Positions 8,820-17,090 of a DNA stretch of 64,000 bases are shown here, piece after piece; position 1 is the first letter of the stretch; each line of letters opens with the position of its first letter. Both the position numbers and the translations under genes were made by a program. The stretch lies in NCBI RefSeq assembly GCF_009928415.1, contig NZ_JAABNN010000021.1, positions 1-64,000 of the forward strand, in the 5' to 3' direction. Source of the stretch: Bacillus sp. USDA818B3_A. Its GTDB lineage: Bacteria > Bacillota > Bacilli > Bacillales > Cytobacillaceae. The notes under the pieces were generated by a model. It saw only the letters and a program-made list of their open reading frames with translations, did no database searches and was not told the DNA's origin.

Positions 8820-10334
8820 GTGGGAAATCGATATATTATAATCAATGAGAATGATAACGTTGCTATTACAGTAAATGCAATTCCGGCAGGTACCATTGTC
8901 ATGGACGATATTCTAGCAAACCAGAACATTCCCCAAGGACATAAAATTGCCCTATCCAATATCGGCGAAGGCGAACCAATCATTCGATATGGCGTCACGC
9001 TAGGATATGCCTTACATTCTATTGAAAAGGGCGACTGGATCAATGAACATATGCTGGAACTTCCAATTCCGCCAAGCCTAGATGAAATGCAGTTTGGAAC
9101 AAATTTAGTAACAGACTTACCTGAACCGCCAGCAAAGACGTTTATGGGTTATCCAAACAAAAACGGGGAATATGCTGGAACAAGAAATATATTGGGAATT
9201 GTTACAACTGTTCAATGCGTAACAGGTGTATTAAATAACGCGGTAAAGAGAATTAAAAAAGAACTTCTTCCAAAATATCCAAATGTAGATGATGTTGTCG
9301 CAATCAACCATGCCTATGGATGCGGCGTCGCCATCAATGCACCTGAAGCAGTTATCCCAATTCGAATGCTGCAAAACATGGTCAAACATCCAAATTTCGG
9401 TGGAGAGACAATGATCATCTCATTGGGATGTGAAAAGTTAACCTTAGAAATGTTACTGGATGAAGAATATAACACTTCAGACAATATTGTAACATTTCAA
9501 AACGAAATGGGTCATGATGCGATTATGGCAGCAATTATGAACATGGCTGAAAACAAATTAAAAAGATTAAATGAAAGAGTTCGTGTTGAGCTGCCCCTTT
9601 CTCAATTATGCATTGGATTACAATGCGGCGGCAGTGATGCGTTCTCAGGTGTAACAGCGAACCCTTCAGCCGGATATGCAGCCGATATGTTAGTCAATGC
9701 TGGTGCAACCGTTATGTTTTCTGAAGTAACTGAGGTCCGTGATGGTGTCCATATCATTGCAGAGCGTTGTGTGGACGAAGAAGTTGGGAAGAAATTAGCT
9801 GACGAGATGAAATGGTATGATCAATACCTGAATAATGGCCAAGTCGACCGTTCAGCGAATCCAACGCCTGGAAATAAAAAGGGCGGTTTATCGAATATTG
9901 TTGAAAAAGCAATGGGGTCGATTGCTAAATCTGGTTCATCTCCGATTGTTGAGGTTCTTTCACCAGGAGAAAGACCAACGAAAAAGGGTATGATTTTTGC
10001 TGCAACTCCAGCCAGTGACTTTGTATGCGGCTCGTGCCAGTTATCTAGTGGAATGACTCTTCAAGTCTTTATGACAGGACGGGGAACAACTTATGGATTA
10101 GAAGCTGCACCAGTCATTAAAGTATGTTCAAGAGATGATATGAAAAATATGTGGCAAGATTTGATTGATGTCAATGCAGGACCAATTGCAACGGGTGAAG
10201 CTACCATTCAAGAAATTGGAACTCAATTATTCAATGAAATTATCGATGTTGCCAGCGGAAGAAAACAAACTTATGCAGAAAAATATGAAATTTATAATGA
10301 TTTTACTCTCTTTAACCCAGCACCAATAACCTGA
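8820..10334 (+). CDS. garD: galactarate/altronate dehydratase family (UxaA family)
   Basis: Likely sugar-acid dehydratase in the breakdown of galactarate to 5-keto-4-deoxyglucarate. The N-terminal SAF domain (about residues 8-90) has [11 protein letters not shown] and IPQGHKIAL. The catalytic domain carries [32 protein letters not shown] and [15 protein letters not shown], with conserved cysteines typical of the family. At 504 aa it matches GarD-type proteins, where SAF and catalytic parts are joined. Start GTG after TTTAGGAGGGA at 8805-8815. No other hexarate genes lie beside it, so the exact substrate (galactarate, altronate or a relative) is inferred. Confidence 0.78.
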   Translation: MGNRYIIINENDNVAITVNAIPAGTIVMDDILANQNIPQGHKIALSNIGEGEPIIRYGVTLGYALHSIEKGDWINEHMLELPIPPSLDEMQFGTNLVTDLPEPPAKTFMGYPNKNGEYAGTRNILGIVTTVQCVTGVLNNAVKRIKKELLPKYPNVDDVVAINHAYGCGVAINAPEAVIPIRMLQNMVKHPNFGGETMIISLGCEKLTLEMLLDEEYNTSDNIVTFQNEMGHDAIMAAIMNMAENKLKRLNERVRVELPLSQLCIGLQCGGSDAFSGVTANPSAGYAADMLVNAGATVMFSEVTEVRDGVHIIAERCVDEEVGKKLADEMKWYDQYLNNGQVDRSANPTPGNKKGGLSNIVEKAMGSIAKSGSSPIVEVLSPGERPTKKGMIFAATPASDFVCGSCQLSSGMTLQVFMTGRGTTYGLEAAPVIKVCSRDDMKNMWQDLIDVNAGPIATGEATIQEIGTQLFNEIIDVASGRKQTYAEKYEIYNDFTLFNPAPIT

Positions 10335-10401
10335 TTAAAATATGTGTCTAGTTTGAATTTAGGGTTCTCCTCAGGGTATGGTATACAGGAGGAGTGATGA
10401 T

Positions 10402-11154
10402 ATGAATAAAACAATTGAATTATTAAGGAATCACCGTTCCATACGGGAATTTGACTTTGAAAAAGAAGTAACCGAAGCACAGGTTAAAACAATTATTGAG
10501 GCAGCCCTAGCTGCGCCGAATTGGATTAACGGTCAGCAGGTTAGTGTGATCGAAGTGAGAGAGCATGAAAAGAAATCCTCATTGGCTAAGGCTGCAGGTA
10601 ACCAACGATGGATAGAAGAGGCTCCGGTATTCCTTGTCTTTTGCATCGACTTTTATCGTGCAAAGCTGGCAGCTGAAAAACATGGCCATGATTTTCAAAT
10701 TGTCGATGATCTTGAAGCTGTAATCGTCGGATCAACGGACGTCGGGATTGCACTTGGCAGTGCGGTCGTAGCGGCTGAATCGATGGGGCTCGGTATTGTG
10801 CCAATTGGAGGGGTAAGGAGAAACCCTCAGACCTTTGTTGACAAGTTAAACCTCCCGGAATATGTATTTCCGATTTCGGGCTTGGTTGTTGGTCATCCAA
10901 GAACAATCCCTGACCAGAAACCTAGGCTGCCTCTTAAGGCAACACTTCATAAAGAAAAGTATGATGCTGAGGTTCAAATGGCAGTCATTGATCAATATGA
11001 TAATACGATTTCAGCTTATATGGCAGAACGCACAAGCGGCAAAGATTCCAGTGACTGGTCCAGTAAAGTAGCACATTTTTACGATGAGGGATTTGAACAA
11101 TATGCAAAAAGCACCAGTCCTGCGATAAAGAAACAAGGATTTCGTTACAAATAG
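10402..11154 (+). CDS. NfrA/NfsA-type flavin reductase (nitroreductase superfamily)
   Basis: FMN-dependent NAD(P)H oxidoreductase. The N-terminus NHRSIREFDF is the classical nitroreductase FMN-binding start, and GLGIVPIGGVRRNP and LVVGHP are typical of the NfrA/NfsA group, whose members are about 250 aa as here. The long frame upstream contains the ribosome site CAGGAGGAGTG (10387-10396), so the ATG at 10402 is the true start. It is probably transcribed separately from, or by read-through of, the dehydratase gene 68 bases upstream. The physiological substrate (quinone, nitro compound, free flavin) is unknown. Confidence 0.85.
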   Translation: MNKTIELLRNHRSIREFDFEKEVTEAQVKTIIEAALAAPNWINGQQVSVIEVREHEKKSSLAKAAGNQRWIEEAPVFLVFCIDFYRAKLAAEKHGHDFQIVDDLEAVIVGSTDVGIALGSAVVAAESMGLGIVPIGGVRRNPQTFVDKLNLPEYVFPISGLVVGHPRTIPDQKPRLPLKATLHKEKYDAEVQMAVIDQYDNTISAYMAERTSGKDSSDWSSKVAHFYDEGFEQYAKSTSPAIKKQGFRYK

Positions 11155-11184
11155 AAGAAGGGGATCTTAAGTGGTCCAAGCACT

Positions 11185-11219
11185 AAAGAAACAGGATTTC
11201 ACCCTGTTTCTTTTTCTTT
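11185..11219 (+). terminator. intrinsic terminator after the flavin reductase
   Basis: AAAGAAACAGG pairs with CCTGTTTCTTT around a short loop and continues into a T-rich tail at 11211-11219. Confidence 0.9.
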
Positions 11220-11285
11220 GTACTAAGGGTATTTTCTATAAGGAATGAATATATGTCGAAAATATATAAGATTATTCTACATAAA

Positions 11286-11302
11286 ATTACATTTATATTA
11301 CA
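11286..11302 (-). promoter_or_regulatory. WalR-type box upstream of the wall hydrolase
   Basis: On the minus strand the sequence reads TGTAAT-ATAAA-TGTAAT, an exact match to the WalR (YycF) consensus TGTWAH-N5-TGTWAH. It lies 16 bases upstream of the -35 at 11318. WalR is known to activate genes for NlpC/P60 endopeptidases such as cwlO and lytE. Here the repeats are in inverted orientation relative to the gene, so the functional effect is inferred. Confidence 0.6.
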
Positions 11303-11317
11303 TTATCGACGGTTTCA

Positions 11318-11346
11318 TTGTTTTTATTCAATCCAGACTATAAACT
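11318..11346 (+). promoter_or_regulatory. sigma-A-type promoter of the wall hydrolase
   Basis: TTGTTT (11318-11323), a 17-base spacer and TAAACT (11341-11346), about 60 bases before the start codon. The match is moderate, and position relative to the WalR-type box supports it. Confidence 0.5.
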
Positions 11347-11407
11347 AGTAATATATTAAGAAGAAATTAAGAATCAATTTACATAGGTTACTAGAGGGGA
11401 ATTTAAA

Positions 11408-12658
11408 ATGTTAAAAAAATTAATCAAATATACCGTATCCGCTTCCATTATTGCTGCGATGATTCATACAACACCTGCTTTTGCTAACCCAGTGACTCAA
11501 GGACAAATCAATGCTACCCAAGGCAAAATTGATGACTTTGAAACGAAGATTCAACAGCTAGACAACCGAATCTCACTAGCGATGGAGAAGAGTCAAAAAC
11601 TAAATGACCAAATCGAGACTCAACAAGCAGAGATTGAAGAGACAAAGGGCGAAATCGTTGAAGCTCAAAAGTCTTTAGATGCCCATAAAGAAGTTTATTC
11701 TGAGCGGCTAAAAAGCATTCAGTATGAAGGGAAACAGTCAATCGCTACATACGCAGAACTTTTGGTGTCATCCGACAATATTTCTGAGTTTTTAACTAGG
11801 TTTACTGCTATTTCTAATATCTTAGAAAGTGATACAGACTTACTTAACGGATTAAATGAAAAAGAACAAGTCTTAAAAATTGCAGAGGAAAAATTAAATA
11901 AAGAATACGATCAATTAAAAGAGAGCAAAAATGAACTAGCAATTGAACAAAACAACATAAAAGAAGATAGAAAAGAGATTGAAGTTGAATTAGCAACGGC
12001 AAAAGATACATTAGAAAGCCAAAAAACTCAATTGGCGGAGCAACAGGCTGAAGAGGCTAGACAACGTGCCGCTGCTGCAGCGGCTGCCGCAAAGGCAGAA
12101 CAAGAACGTCAGCGTGCCGAACAAGCAGCTGCAGAGACTACAGCGCAGTCAACTCCTGCTACACAACCAGCCAAGCAGACCGTGCAGCCGAAGGCACCTG
12201 CAAGCAGTACGCCTGCAAAATCAACAGCGCCAACTAAGTCAACAACACCAACTAAGTCAACAACACCAACAGCGCCAACAGTTTCTGCACCTCCTGCAAA
12301 CACTGGATCGGCAAGTGCTGTCATTGCGTATGCGAAAAAATTCTTAGGTGTTCCTTATGTTTGGGGCGGATCCACACCAAGCGGATTTGATTGTTCAGGA
12401 TTCACTTCCTATGTATTTAGAAATGCTGCAGGCATCAATCTTCCAAGGGTGTCAAGGGACCAGCAAAATGTGGGAACAAGAATTTCCCCAAGTCAAGTAC
12501 AGCCGGGTGATTTAGTATTCAGGGGTAATCCTGCTTATCATGTAGGTATCTATATTGGAGGCGGACAATACATTCATGCTCCACAAACGGGTGATGTTGT
12601 AAAAATCGCTTCTTATAACCCATCTAAGTTTTCTAGTGCTGCAAGAGTTCTACGTTAA
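11408..12658 (+). CDS. secreted peptidoglycan DL-endopeptidase (CwlO/PcsB-like coiled coil plus NlpC/P60)
   Basis: Extracellular cell-wall hydrolase needed for wall expansion in relatives. A signal peptide covers about residues 1-26 (cleavage after AFA). A long coiled coil (about 30-235) resembles CwlO/PcsB and is where FtsEX normally docks. A low-complexity Ala/Gln then Pro/Thr linker follows, with repeated TPTKSTTPTKSTTPT. The C-terminal NlpC/P60 domain (about 300-416) has the catalytic Cys in FDCSGF, the His in YHVGIYIG and a third polar residue in YIHAPQ. Start ATG after AGAGGGGA. At 416 aa it is slightly shorter than B. subtilis CwlO. A WalR-type box upstream fits its role. Confidence 0.9.
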   Translation: MLKKLIKYTVSASIIAAMIHTTPAFANPVTQGQINATQGKIDDFETKIQQLDNRISLAMEKSQKLNDQIETQQAEIEETKGEIVEAQKSLDAHKEVYSERLKSIQYEGKQSIATYAELLVSSDNISEFLTRFTAISNILESDTDLLNGLNEKEQVLKIAEEKLNKEYDQLKESKNELAIEQNNIKEDRKEIEVELATAKDTLESQKTQLAEQQAEEARQRAAAAAAAAKAEQERQRAEQAAAETTAQSTPATQPAKQTVQPKAPASSTPAKSTAPTKSTTPTKSTTPTAPTVSAPPANTGSASAVIAYAKKFLGVPYVWGGSTPSGFDCSGFTSYVFRNAAGINLPRVSRDQQNVGTRISPSQVQPGDLVFRGNPAYHVGIYIGGGQYIHAPQTGDVVKIASYNPSKFSSAARVLR

Positions 12659-12686
12659 AAAACGGTTAACTAAATTAAATATCTAA

Positions 12687-12718
12687 AAACATCCTATCAT
12701 GGCATAGGATGTTTTTTT
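12687..12718 (+). terminator. intrinsic terminator of the wall hydrolase
   Basis: AAAACATCCTAT pairs with ATAGGATGTTTT around CATGGC, followed by T residues. Confidence 0.9.
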
Positions 12719-12909
12719 GTGTGTAAAAATATTTTTTATACTGCACATAGAAAAAACAAGTTTCAAGCCAGATAGAATAAGATATAACTTATTTTTAAGA
12801 TAAATAGATAGAAACAAACGAATAATTTTAATTGGCTGAATATGACTGATATTATTGACTCTTCGCTGCTACCTTGTTACGATTACCCTTAATTATTTTA
12901 TAAGTATTT

Positions 12910-13016
12910 CCTTGTATATGTTCAAGAATATGGCTTGAACGTCTCTACCAGGCTGCCGAAAATAGCCTGTCTACAAGGGGCAATGAACTTAGGCTATTTT
13001 TTATTGTCCTTTGCAG
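12910..13016 (+). ncRNA. guanine (purine) riboswitch aptamer and antiterminator region
   Basis: The aptamer spans 12910-12978. P1 pairs CCTTGTA with TACAAGG. P2 pairs GTTCAAG with CTTGAAC around the conserved AATATGG loop. The J2/3 segment is GTCTCTACC, and P3 pairs CAGGCT with AGCCTG around GCCGAAAAT. The specificity position before UA in J3/1 is C, as in guanine rather than adenine sensors. Downstream, TGCCGAA (12954-12960) and AATAGCCT (12961-12968) of P3/L3 can instead pair with TTCGGCA (13021-13027) and AGGCTATT (12991-12998). That antiterminator would disrupt the terminator at 13017-13046, so guanine should switch the permease gene off. Confidence 0.92.
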
Positions 13017-13046
13017 AACCTTCGGCAACTGTCCGGAGGTTTTTTT
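13017..13046 (+). terminator. riboswitch-controlled terminator
   Basis: AACCTTCGG pairs with the imperfect complement CCGGAGGTT around CAACTGT, followed by seven T residues. Its 5' arm overlaps the segment that can pair with the aptamer's P3 loop, as expected for a transcriptional expression platform. Confidence 0.9.
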
Positions 13047-13084
13047 ATTTTATTTCATAACTTCATAAATTCGGAGGAATCATC

Positions 13085-14383
13085 ATGATCAAGAACTACT
13101 TTCAATTTTCCGAACGTAACACATCCTTTAAGCAGGAGAGTATTGCGGGAATTACTACATTTCTCTCCATGGCATATATCTTGGTTGTCAATCCAGTGAT
13201 TCTCAGTCAAACAGGTATGGATAAAGGTGCACTATTTACCGCAACTGCATTGTCGGCCATTATTGGTACCCTATTAATTGGATTAATTGCCAATTATCCG
13301 ATCGGTATTGCCCCAAGTATGGGGATAAATGCGTTTTTTACCTTTACTGTTTGTATTGGCATGAAAATAGATTGGGAAATTGCGTTAACAGGTGTGTTTA
13401 TTGCAGGTATTTTATTTATGGTTTTAAGTTTGTTAAAGATTCGCGAAAAGATTATTAATGTTATTCCACAGGATTTAAAACATGCGATTGCTGGCGGGAT
13501 CGGCTTTTTCGTTGCATTTGTAGGTTTGAAAAATGCCGGAATTGTGACTTCTAACGAAGCGACATTTGTGGCAATTGGGAACTTCAGATCGGCCCCAACC
13601 TTGCTCGCTGCTGCTGGTTTTATTATCACGATTATTCTCCTTAACAAAGGAGTAAAGGGTGGGATTTTTTACGGAATGGTGCTGTCAACCATTCTTGGTG
13701 TTATATTTGGAGTTATTGATACGCCTAAAGCGATTATGGGGAGTATCCCAAGCATAGAGCCATCATTTGGTGTTGTATTCAGTCACATAGATACTATCTT
13801 TTCGCCTAAAGTACTGATTGTTATTTTTACATTTTTGTTCGTAGCTTTTTTTGATACAGCTGGAGCGTTAATCGCTGTTGCTTCTCAGGCTGGCTTAATG
13901 AAAAATAACGAGATTCCCAATGCAGGGAAGGCACTTCTTGCTGATTCTATGTCAACGATTGTTGGTTCAATTTTAGGTACATCGACCACTGCTTCCTTTG
14001 TAGAGTCCTCTGCTGGGATTGCTGTTGGCGGCAGGACAGGCTTTACATCTGTTGTTATTTCAGTTTGTTTCATGATTTCCTTGTTTTTCTCGCCTGTTCT
14101 TTCCATTGTTACACCAGAGGTTACAGCGCCAGCCCTTATAATTGTCGGAGCATTAATGGCAACTGAGATCAGTAAAATTAATTGGAGTAATTTTGCTGTC
14201 GTTATCCCAAGCTTTGTCACCATTATCATGATGCCTTTGACATACAGTGTAGCAACGGGCATTGCTCTTGGCTTTATCCTCTACCCAATCAGTATGATTG
14301 CCATGAATAAAACGAAAGAAGTTCATCCCATCATGTATGTCCTTTGTATAACCTTTATTGGTTATTTTGCATATGTCATTTAG
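13085..14383 (+). CDS. NCS2 family guanine/hypoxanthine permease (PbuG/PbuO type)
   Basis: Membrane purine importer of the nucleobase-cation symporter 2 (AzgA-like) group. It has 432 aa and about 12-13 hydrophobic segments. Family signatures are TTFLSMAYILVVNP near residue 25, SMGINAFF, FDTAGALIAVASQAGLM, ESSAGIAVGGRTG and the terminal KEVHPIMYVLC. It closely resembles B. subtilis PbuG and PbuO; the length equals PbuO, but the riboswitch control resembles pbuG, so no symbol is given. The ribosome site CGGAGGA precedes the ATG. Uptake of guanine/hypoxanthine fits its guanine riboswitch. Confidence 0.92.
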   Translation: MIKNYFQFSERNTSFKQESIAGITTFLSMAYILVVNPVILSQTGMDKGALFTATALSAIIGTLLIGLIANYPIGIAPSMGINAFFTFTVCIGMKIDWEIALTGVFIAGILFMVLSLLKIREKIINVIPQDLKHAIAGGIGFFVAFVGLKNAGIVTSNEATFVAIGNFRSAPTLLAAAGFIITIILLNKGVKGGIFYGMVLSTILGVIFGVIDTPKAIMGSIPSIEPSFGVVFSHIDTIFSPKVLIVIFTFLFVAFFDTAGALIAVASQAGLMKNNEIPNAGKALLADSMSTIVGSILGTSTTASFVESSAGIAVGGRTGFTSVVISVCFMISLFFSPVLSIVTPEVTAPALIIVGALMATEISKINWSNFAVVIPSFVTIIMMPLTYSVATGIALGFILYPISMIAMNKTKEVHPIMYVLCITFIGYFAYVI

Positions 14384-14392
14384 TACACACAG

Positions 14393-14422
14393 GATCCTGT
14401 CGAACCCGATAGGATCTTTTTT
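14393..14422 (+). terminator. intrinsic terminator of the purine permease
   Basis: GATCCTGTC pairs with GATAGGATC (one G-T pair), followed by six T residues. Confidence 0.85.
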
Positions 14423-14581
14423 GGGTTCTATTGCTTATTCTTTAAAGCTGGTTGAAATATGGTCAGAAAAACTGACAATAGTCTTCATAAAATGTCGAAG
14501 AGTCCTTATACTCTAACTATCCATATAACCATATGATCTAACAAATTGAAGAAGGAAATAAGTGAAGGGAGAACGATAAAT

Positions 14582-15202
14582 TTGATACCAGTCACAGCGA
14601 TTGTATTAGCCGCAGGGCTTTCCTCCAGAATGGGGGATTTTAAGCCTTTATTGCCTATCGATGGAGTGCCTATGCTTGAGGCAGTCTTAACAAAAGTTTT
14701 GTCTTTTCCTTTTAAAGAGGCTATTGCAGTTGTTGGACATAAAGAGCAAAAAATAAGAGAGACTATCGAGATCCAAGATGATCGTTTTAATTGGGTAGTT
14801 AATAAAAATTTTATCGAAGGATTGAGCAGTTCAATAAAGGCAGCCATTCAGCGTACAAATAATGATACATTCGGGATTTTCATATTTTTGGGTGACCAGC
14901 CATTAATAAAGAAAACAACCATTGAACAAATGCTTAAAACCATTATGGAAAAAGAAATCCATCAAACAAAATGTATTGTTCAACCCACCTTTAATGGAAT
15001 GCCAGGACATCCTGTTTTTATTTCTTCTCAAATGATTCCTTATCTTAAATCATTAACCGGCGCGGAAGGGGCAAAGCCAATTTTTGCATACGCAGAAAAA
15101 CACATATACCTTCCTATAGATGATGAAGGAATAATTTTGGATGTTGATACAAAGCAGGATTATAAAAAAGTATTAGCAATCCCCAAATCAATTCGAAAAT
15201 AA
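14582..15202 (+). CDS. MocA/PucB-like nucleotidyltransferase (molybdenum cofactor cytidylyltransferase family)
   Basis: Probable CTP- or GTP-dependent nucleotidyltransferase that matures molybdopterin. The N-terminal VLAAGLSSRMGDFKPLL is the MobA/MocA nucleotide-binding loop with its lysine, GDQPL is the metal-binding acidic motif, and GMPGHPVF is typical of the MocA group. AAGGGAGA at 14565-14572 points to the TTG at 14582 (206 aa, the usual length) rather than the TTG at 14546. It follows a purine permease; in B. subtilis the similar PucB serves xanthine dehydrogenase, so a purine catabolic role is possible, but no xdh genes are in this window. Confidence 0.78.
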   Translation: MIPVTAIVLAAGLSSRMGDFKPLLPIDGVPMLEAVLTKVLSFPFKEAIAVVGHKEQKIRETIEIQDDRFNWVVNKNFIEGLSSSIKAAIQRTNNDTFGIFIFLGDQPLIKKTTIEQMLKTIMEKEIHQTKCIVQPTFNGMPGHPVFISSQMIPYLKSLTGAEGAKPIFAYAEKHIYLPIDDEGIILDVDTKQDYKKVLAIPKSIRK

Positions 15203-15204
15203 GG

Positions 15205-15226
15205 CAGCTCTCTTAGCTGTTTTTTT
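15205..15226 (+). terminator. short intrinsic terminator
   Basis: CAGCT pairs with AGCTG around CTCTT, followed by seven T residues. The stem is short, but placement directly after the stop at 15202 supports it. Confidence 0.6.
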
Positions 15227-15362
15227 ATGGTTTGCACAGTGCTTATTAGTCATTCTCAGTGGAGAAGTAAAGGTATAATAACTATACAGAGGTAGAAATT
15301 AAAATAGGATGCCTCATAAAAATATAAGTACAAATAAGGATATAGATAGAAAAGGAGCCCAG

Positions 15363-16820
15363 ATGACAAAATCAGGATGGAAATTTGATAATAGTTACTC
15401 CCGTCTTCCGGTATCATTTTTCACAAGTCAGAACCCAAAACCCGTAAATTCGCCTAAGCTAGTGATTTTCAATGAACCATTAGCAGCATCCTTGGGTTTA
15501 GATGATGAAGCCCTAAAAACTGAAGATGCTGCGGCTGTGTTTTCCGGTAACAAAATCCCTGAAGGTGCTGCACCGCTTGCCCAGGCCTATGCCGGACATC
15601 AATTTGGACATTTAACCATGCTAGGGGATGGCAGGGCCGTACTTCTAGGCGAGCAAATAACCCCAAAAGGTGAACGGGTTGATATTCAGTTAAAAGGTTC
15701 TGGGCGAACTCCTTATTCCCGGGGCGGCGATGGCCGGGCTGCGCTTGGACCAATGCTTCGTGAATATATTATTAGTGAAGCCATGCAGGCGCTTCGGATT
15801 CCAACTACCCGGAGCTTAGCGGTGGTTACAACCGGAGAGACGATTATCCGTGAAACCCTGCTGCCTGGTGCCATCCTTACTCGAGTGGCGTCCAGCCATA
15901 TTCGAGTAGGAACCTTCCAGTATGCTGCAGGAAAAGGTGATATGGACGACCTCCGTACATTTGCTGATTATACGATAAAGCGCCATTATCCAAACATAGC
16001 AGGTGATGACAATCCATATCTATCGCTTCTTCAGGAAGTCATCAGGCGGCAGGCGGCACTTATTGCTAAATGGCAGCTGGTAGGTTTTATTCATGGGGTG
16101 ATGAACACAGACAATATGACGATCAGCGGTGAAACCATTGACTATGGGCCATGTGCCTTCATGGATGTTTATGATCCACAAACTGTATTCAGTTCGATTG
16201 ATCGAGAAGGCCGTTATGCTTATGAAAACCAGCCGTATATTGGCGGATGGAACCTGGCACGATTTGCTGAAACCTTACTGCCGCTTCTCCACGACAACCA
16301 AGAGCAGGCTGTCCAAATCGCACAAGATGAGATTTCAAAATATATGAATTCGTATCAAACAAATTGGCTCAAAGGAATGAGAGCTAAACTGGGAATTTTT
16401 AATGAAGAAGAACAGGATGAATCTTTAGTTGAAGAGCTTCTTAGTTTGATGCAGAAAAATAAGGCGGATTATACGAATACCTTTCTTTCCTTAACAAACG
16501 GGCAGCATACGGATAACAAGTTATTTGGTTCAACTGAATTTGCCCAGTGGCTAAAGCGGTGGAAGGAGAGACTTGGACGGCAGGAAGAAACAGAAGAATT
16601 ATCACGCCAGCTAATGAAAAATAGTAACCCTGTGGTTATCCCAAGAAACCATCGGGTAGAAGAGGCACTTGAAGCCGCGGTAGAACAAGAGGATTACAGT
16701 GTGATGAATAGACTTTTACAGGCGCTGGCAACTCCTTATGAACACACTTCTGACAAGGAAGAATACTGTACATTACCAGAGCAATCTGCACGTCCCTATC
16801 AAACATTTTGTGGCACGTGA
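15363..16820 (+). CDS. selO: protein adenylyltransferase SelO (YdiU/UPF0061)
   Basis: Pseudokinase-fold enzyme that transfers AMP to Ser, Thr or Tyr of proteins, linked to oxidative stress in the family. Signatures are [20 protein letters not shown], the substrate loop [40 protein letters not shown] (metal-binding Asn) and DYGPCAFMD, the DFG equivalent. The C-terminal end YQTFCGT is the usual one, so the protein is complete at 485 aa. AAAGGAGC at 15351-15358 sets the ATG at 15363; the longer upstream frame lacks a ribosome site. Monocistronic. Very likely correct at family level. Confidence 0.93.
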   Translation: MTKSGWKFDNSYSRLPVSFFTSQNPKPVNSPKLVIFNEPLAASLGLDDEALKTEDAAAVFSGNKIPEGAAPLAQAYAGHQFGHLTMLGDGRAVLLGEQITPKGERVDIQLKGSGRTPYSRGGDGRAALGPMLREYIISEAMQALRIPTTRSLAVVTTGETIIRETLLPGAILTRVASSHIRVGTFQYAAGKGDMDDLRTFADYTIKRHYPNIAGDDNPYLSLLQEVIRRQAALIAKWQLVGFIHGVMNTDNMTISGETIDYGPCAFMDVYDPQTVFSSIDREGRYAYENQPYIGGWNLARFAETLLPLLHDNQEQAVQIAQDEISKYMNSYQTNWLKGMRAKLGIFNEEEQDESLVEELLSLMQKNKADYTNTFLSLTNGQHTDNKLFGSTEFAQWLKRWKERLGRQEETEELSRQLMKNSNPVVIPRNHRVEEALEAAVEQEDYSVMNRLLQALATPYEHTSDKEEYCTLPEQSARPYQTFCGT

Positions 16821-16871
16821 CAGGAAATAGATTTTATGATGAAATAATTTAAGAAAATACAGAAAATTCAT

Positions 16872-16900
16872 TTGCTTAAATTGGAAGAATATATTATATT
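16872..16900 (+). promoter_or_regulatory. promoter of the sensor kinase at 17091
   Basis: TTGCTT (16872-16877), a 17-base spacer and TATATT (16895-16900). Transcription would start near 16907, giving a leader of about 180 bases that contains several hairpins and a terminator before the gene. Confidence 0.5.
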
Positions 16901-17003
16901 TAAAATGGATACAGAGTTAAAAAGCTCTGTTCTACCCGAAAACTTGATGTAAATAGTAAAATCAAATACGGTAAAGAATTCTAGAAATGTAATGCTAGAT
17001 TTT

Positions 17004-17057
17004 AAAGCCACAGTAAGAAGCAGGCAACCACCTGCTGGTCTTATTGTGGCTTTTTTT
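17004..17057 (+). terminator. terminator within the leader of the sensor kinase gene
   Basis: AAAGCCACA pairs with TGTGGCTTT, and an inner helix pairs GCAGG with CCTGC; seven T residues follow. It lies about 180 bases after selO but only 34 bases before the kinase start, and downstream of the promoter at 16872, so it may act as an attenuator rather than a plain selO terminator. Confidence 0.75.
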
Positions 17058-17090
17058 ATTATATAAAATGTAGAAAGGAGGATCGGCCTT

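Noticed and set aside
12109-12324. 71-aa minus-strand frame opposite the wall hydrolase linker
   Set aside because: It is the antisense of the Ala/Pro/Thr-rich linker; its Val/Gly/Ala-rich sequence simply mirrors the repeat codons.
16900-17060. c-di-GMP or T-box riboswitch before the sensor kinase
   Set aside because: None of the conserved core sequences of either class (for example the T-box GGTGG block or the c-di-GMP-I CACGCACAGGGCAAACC core) is present; kept only as an unclassified leader.
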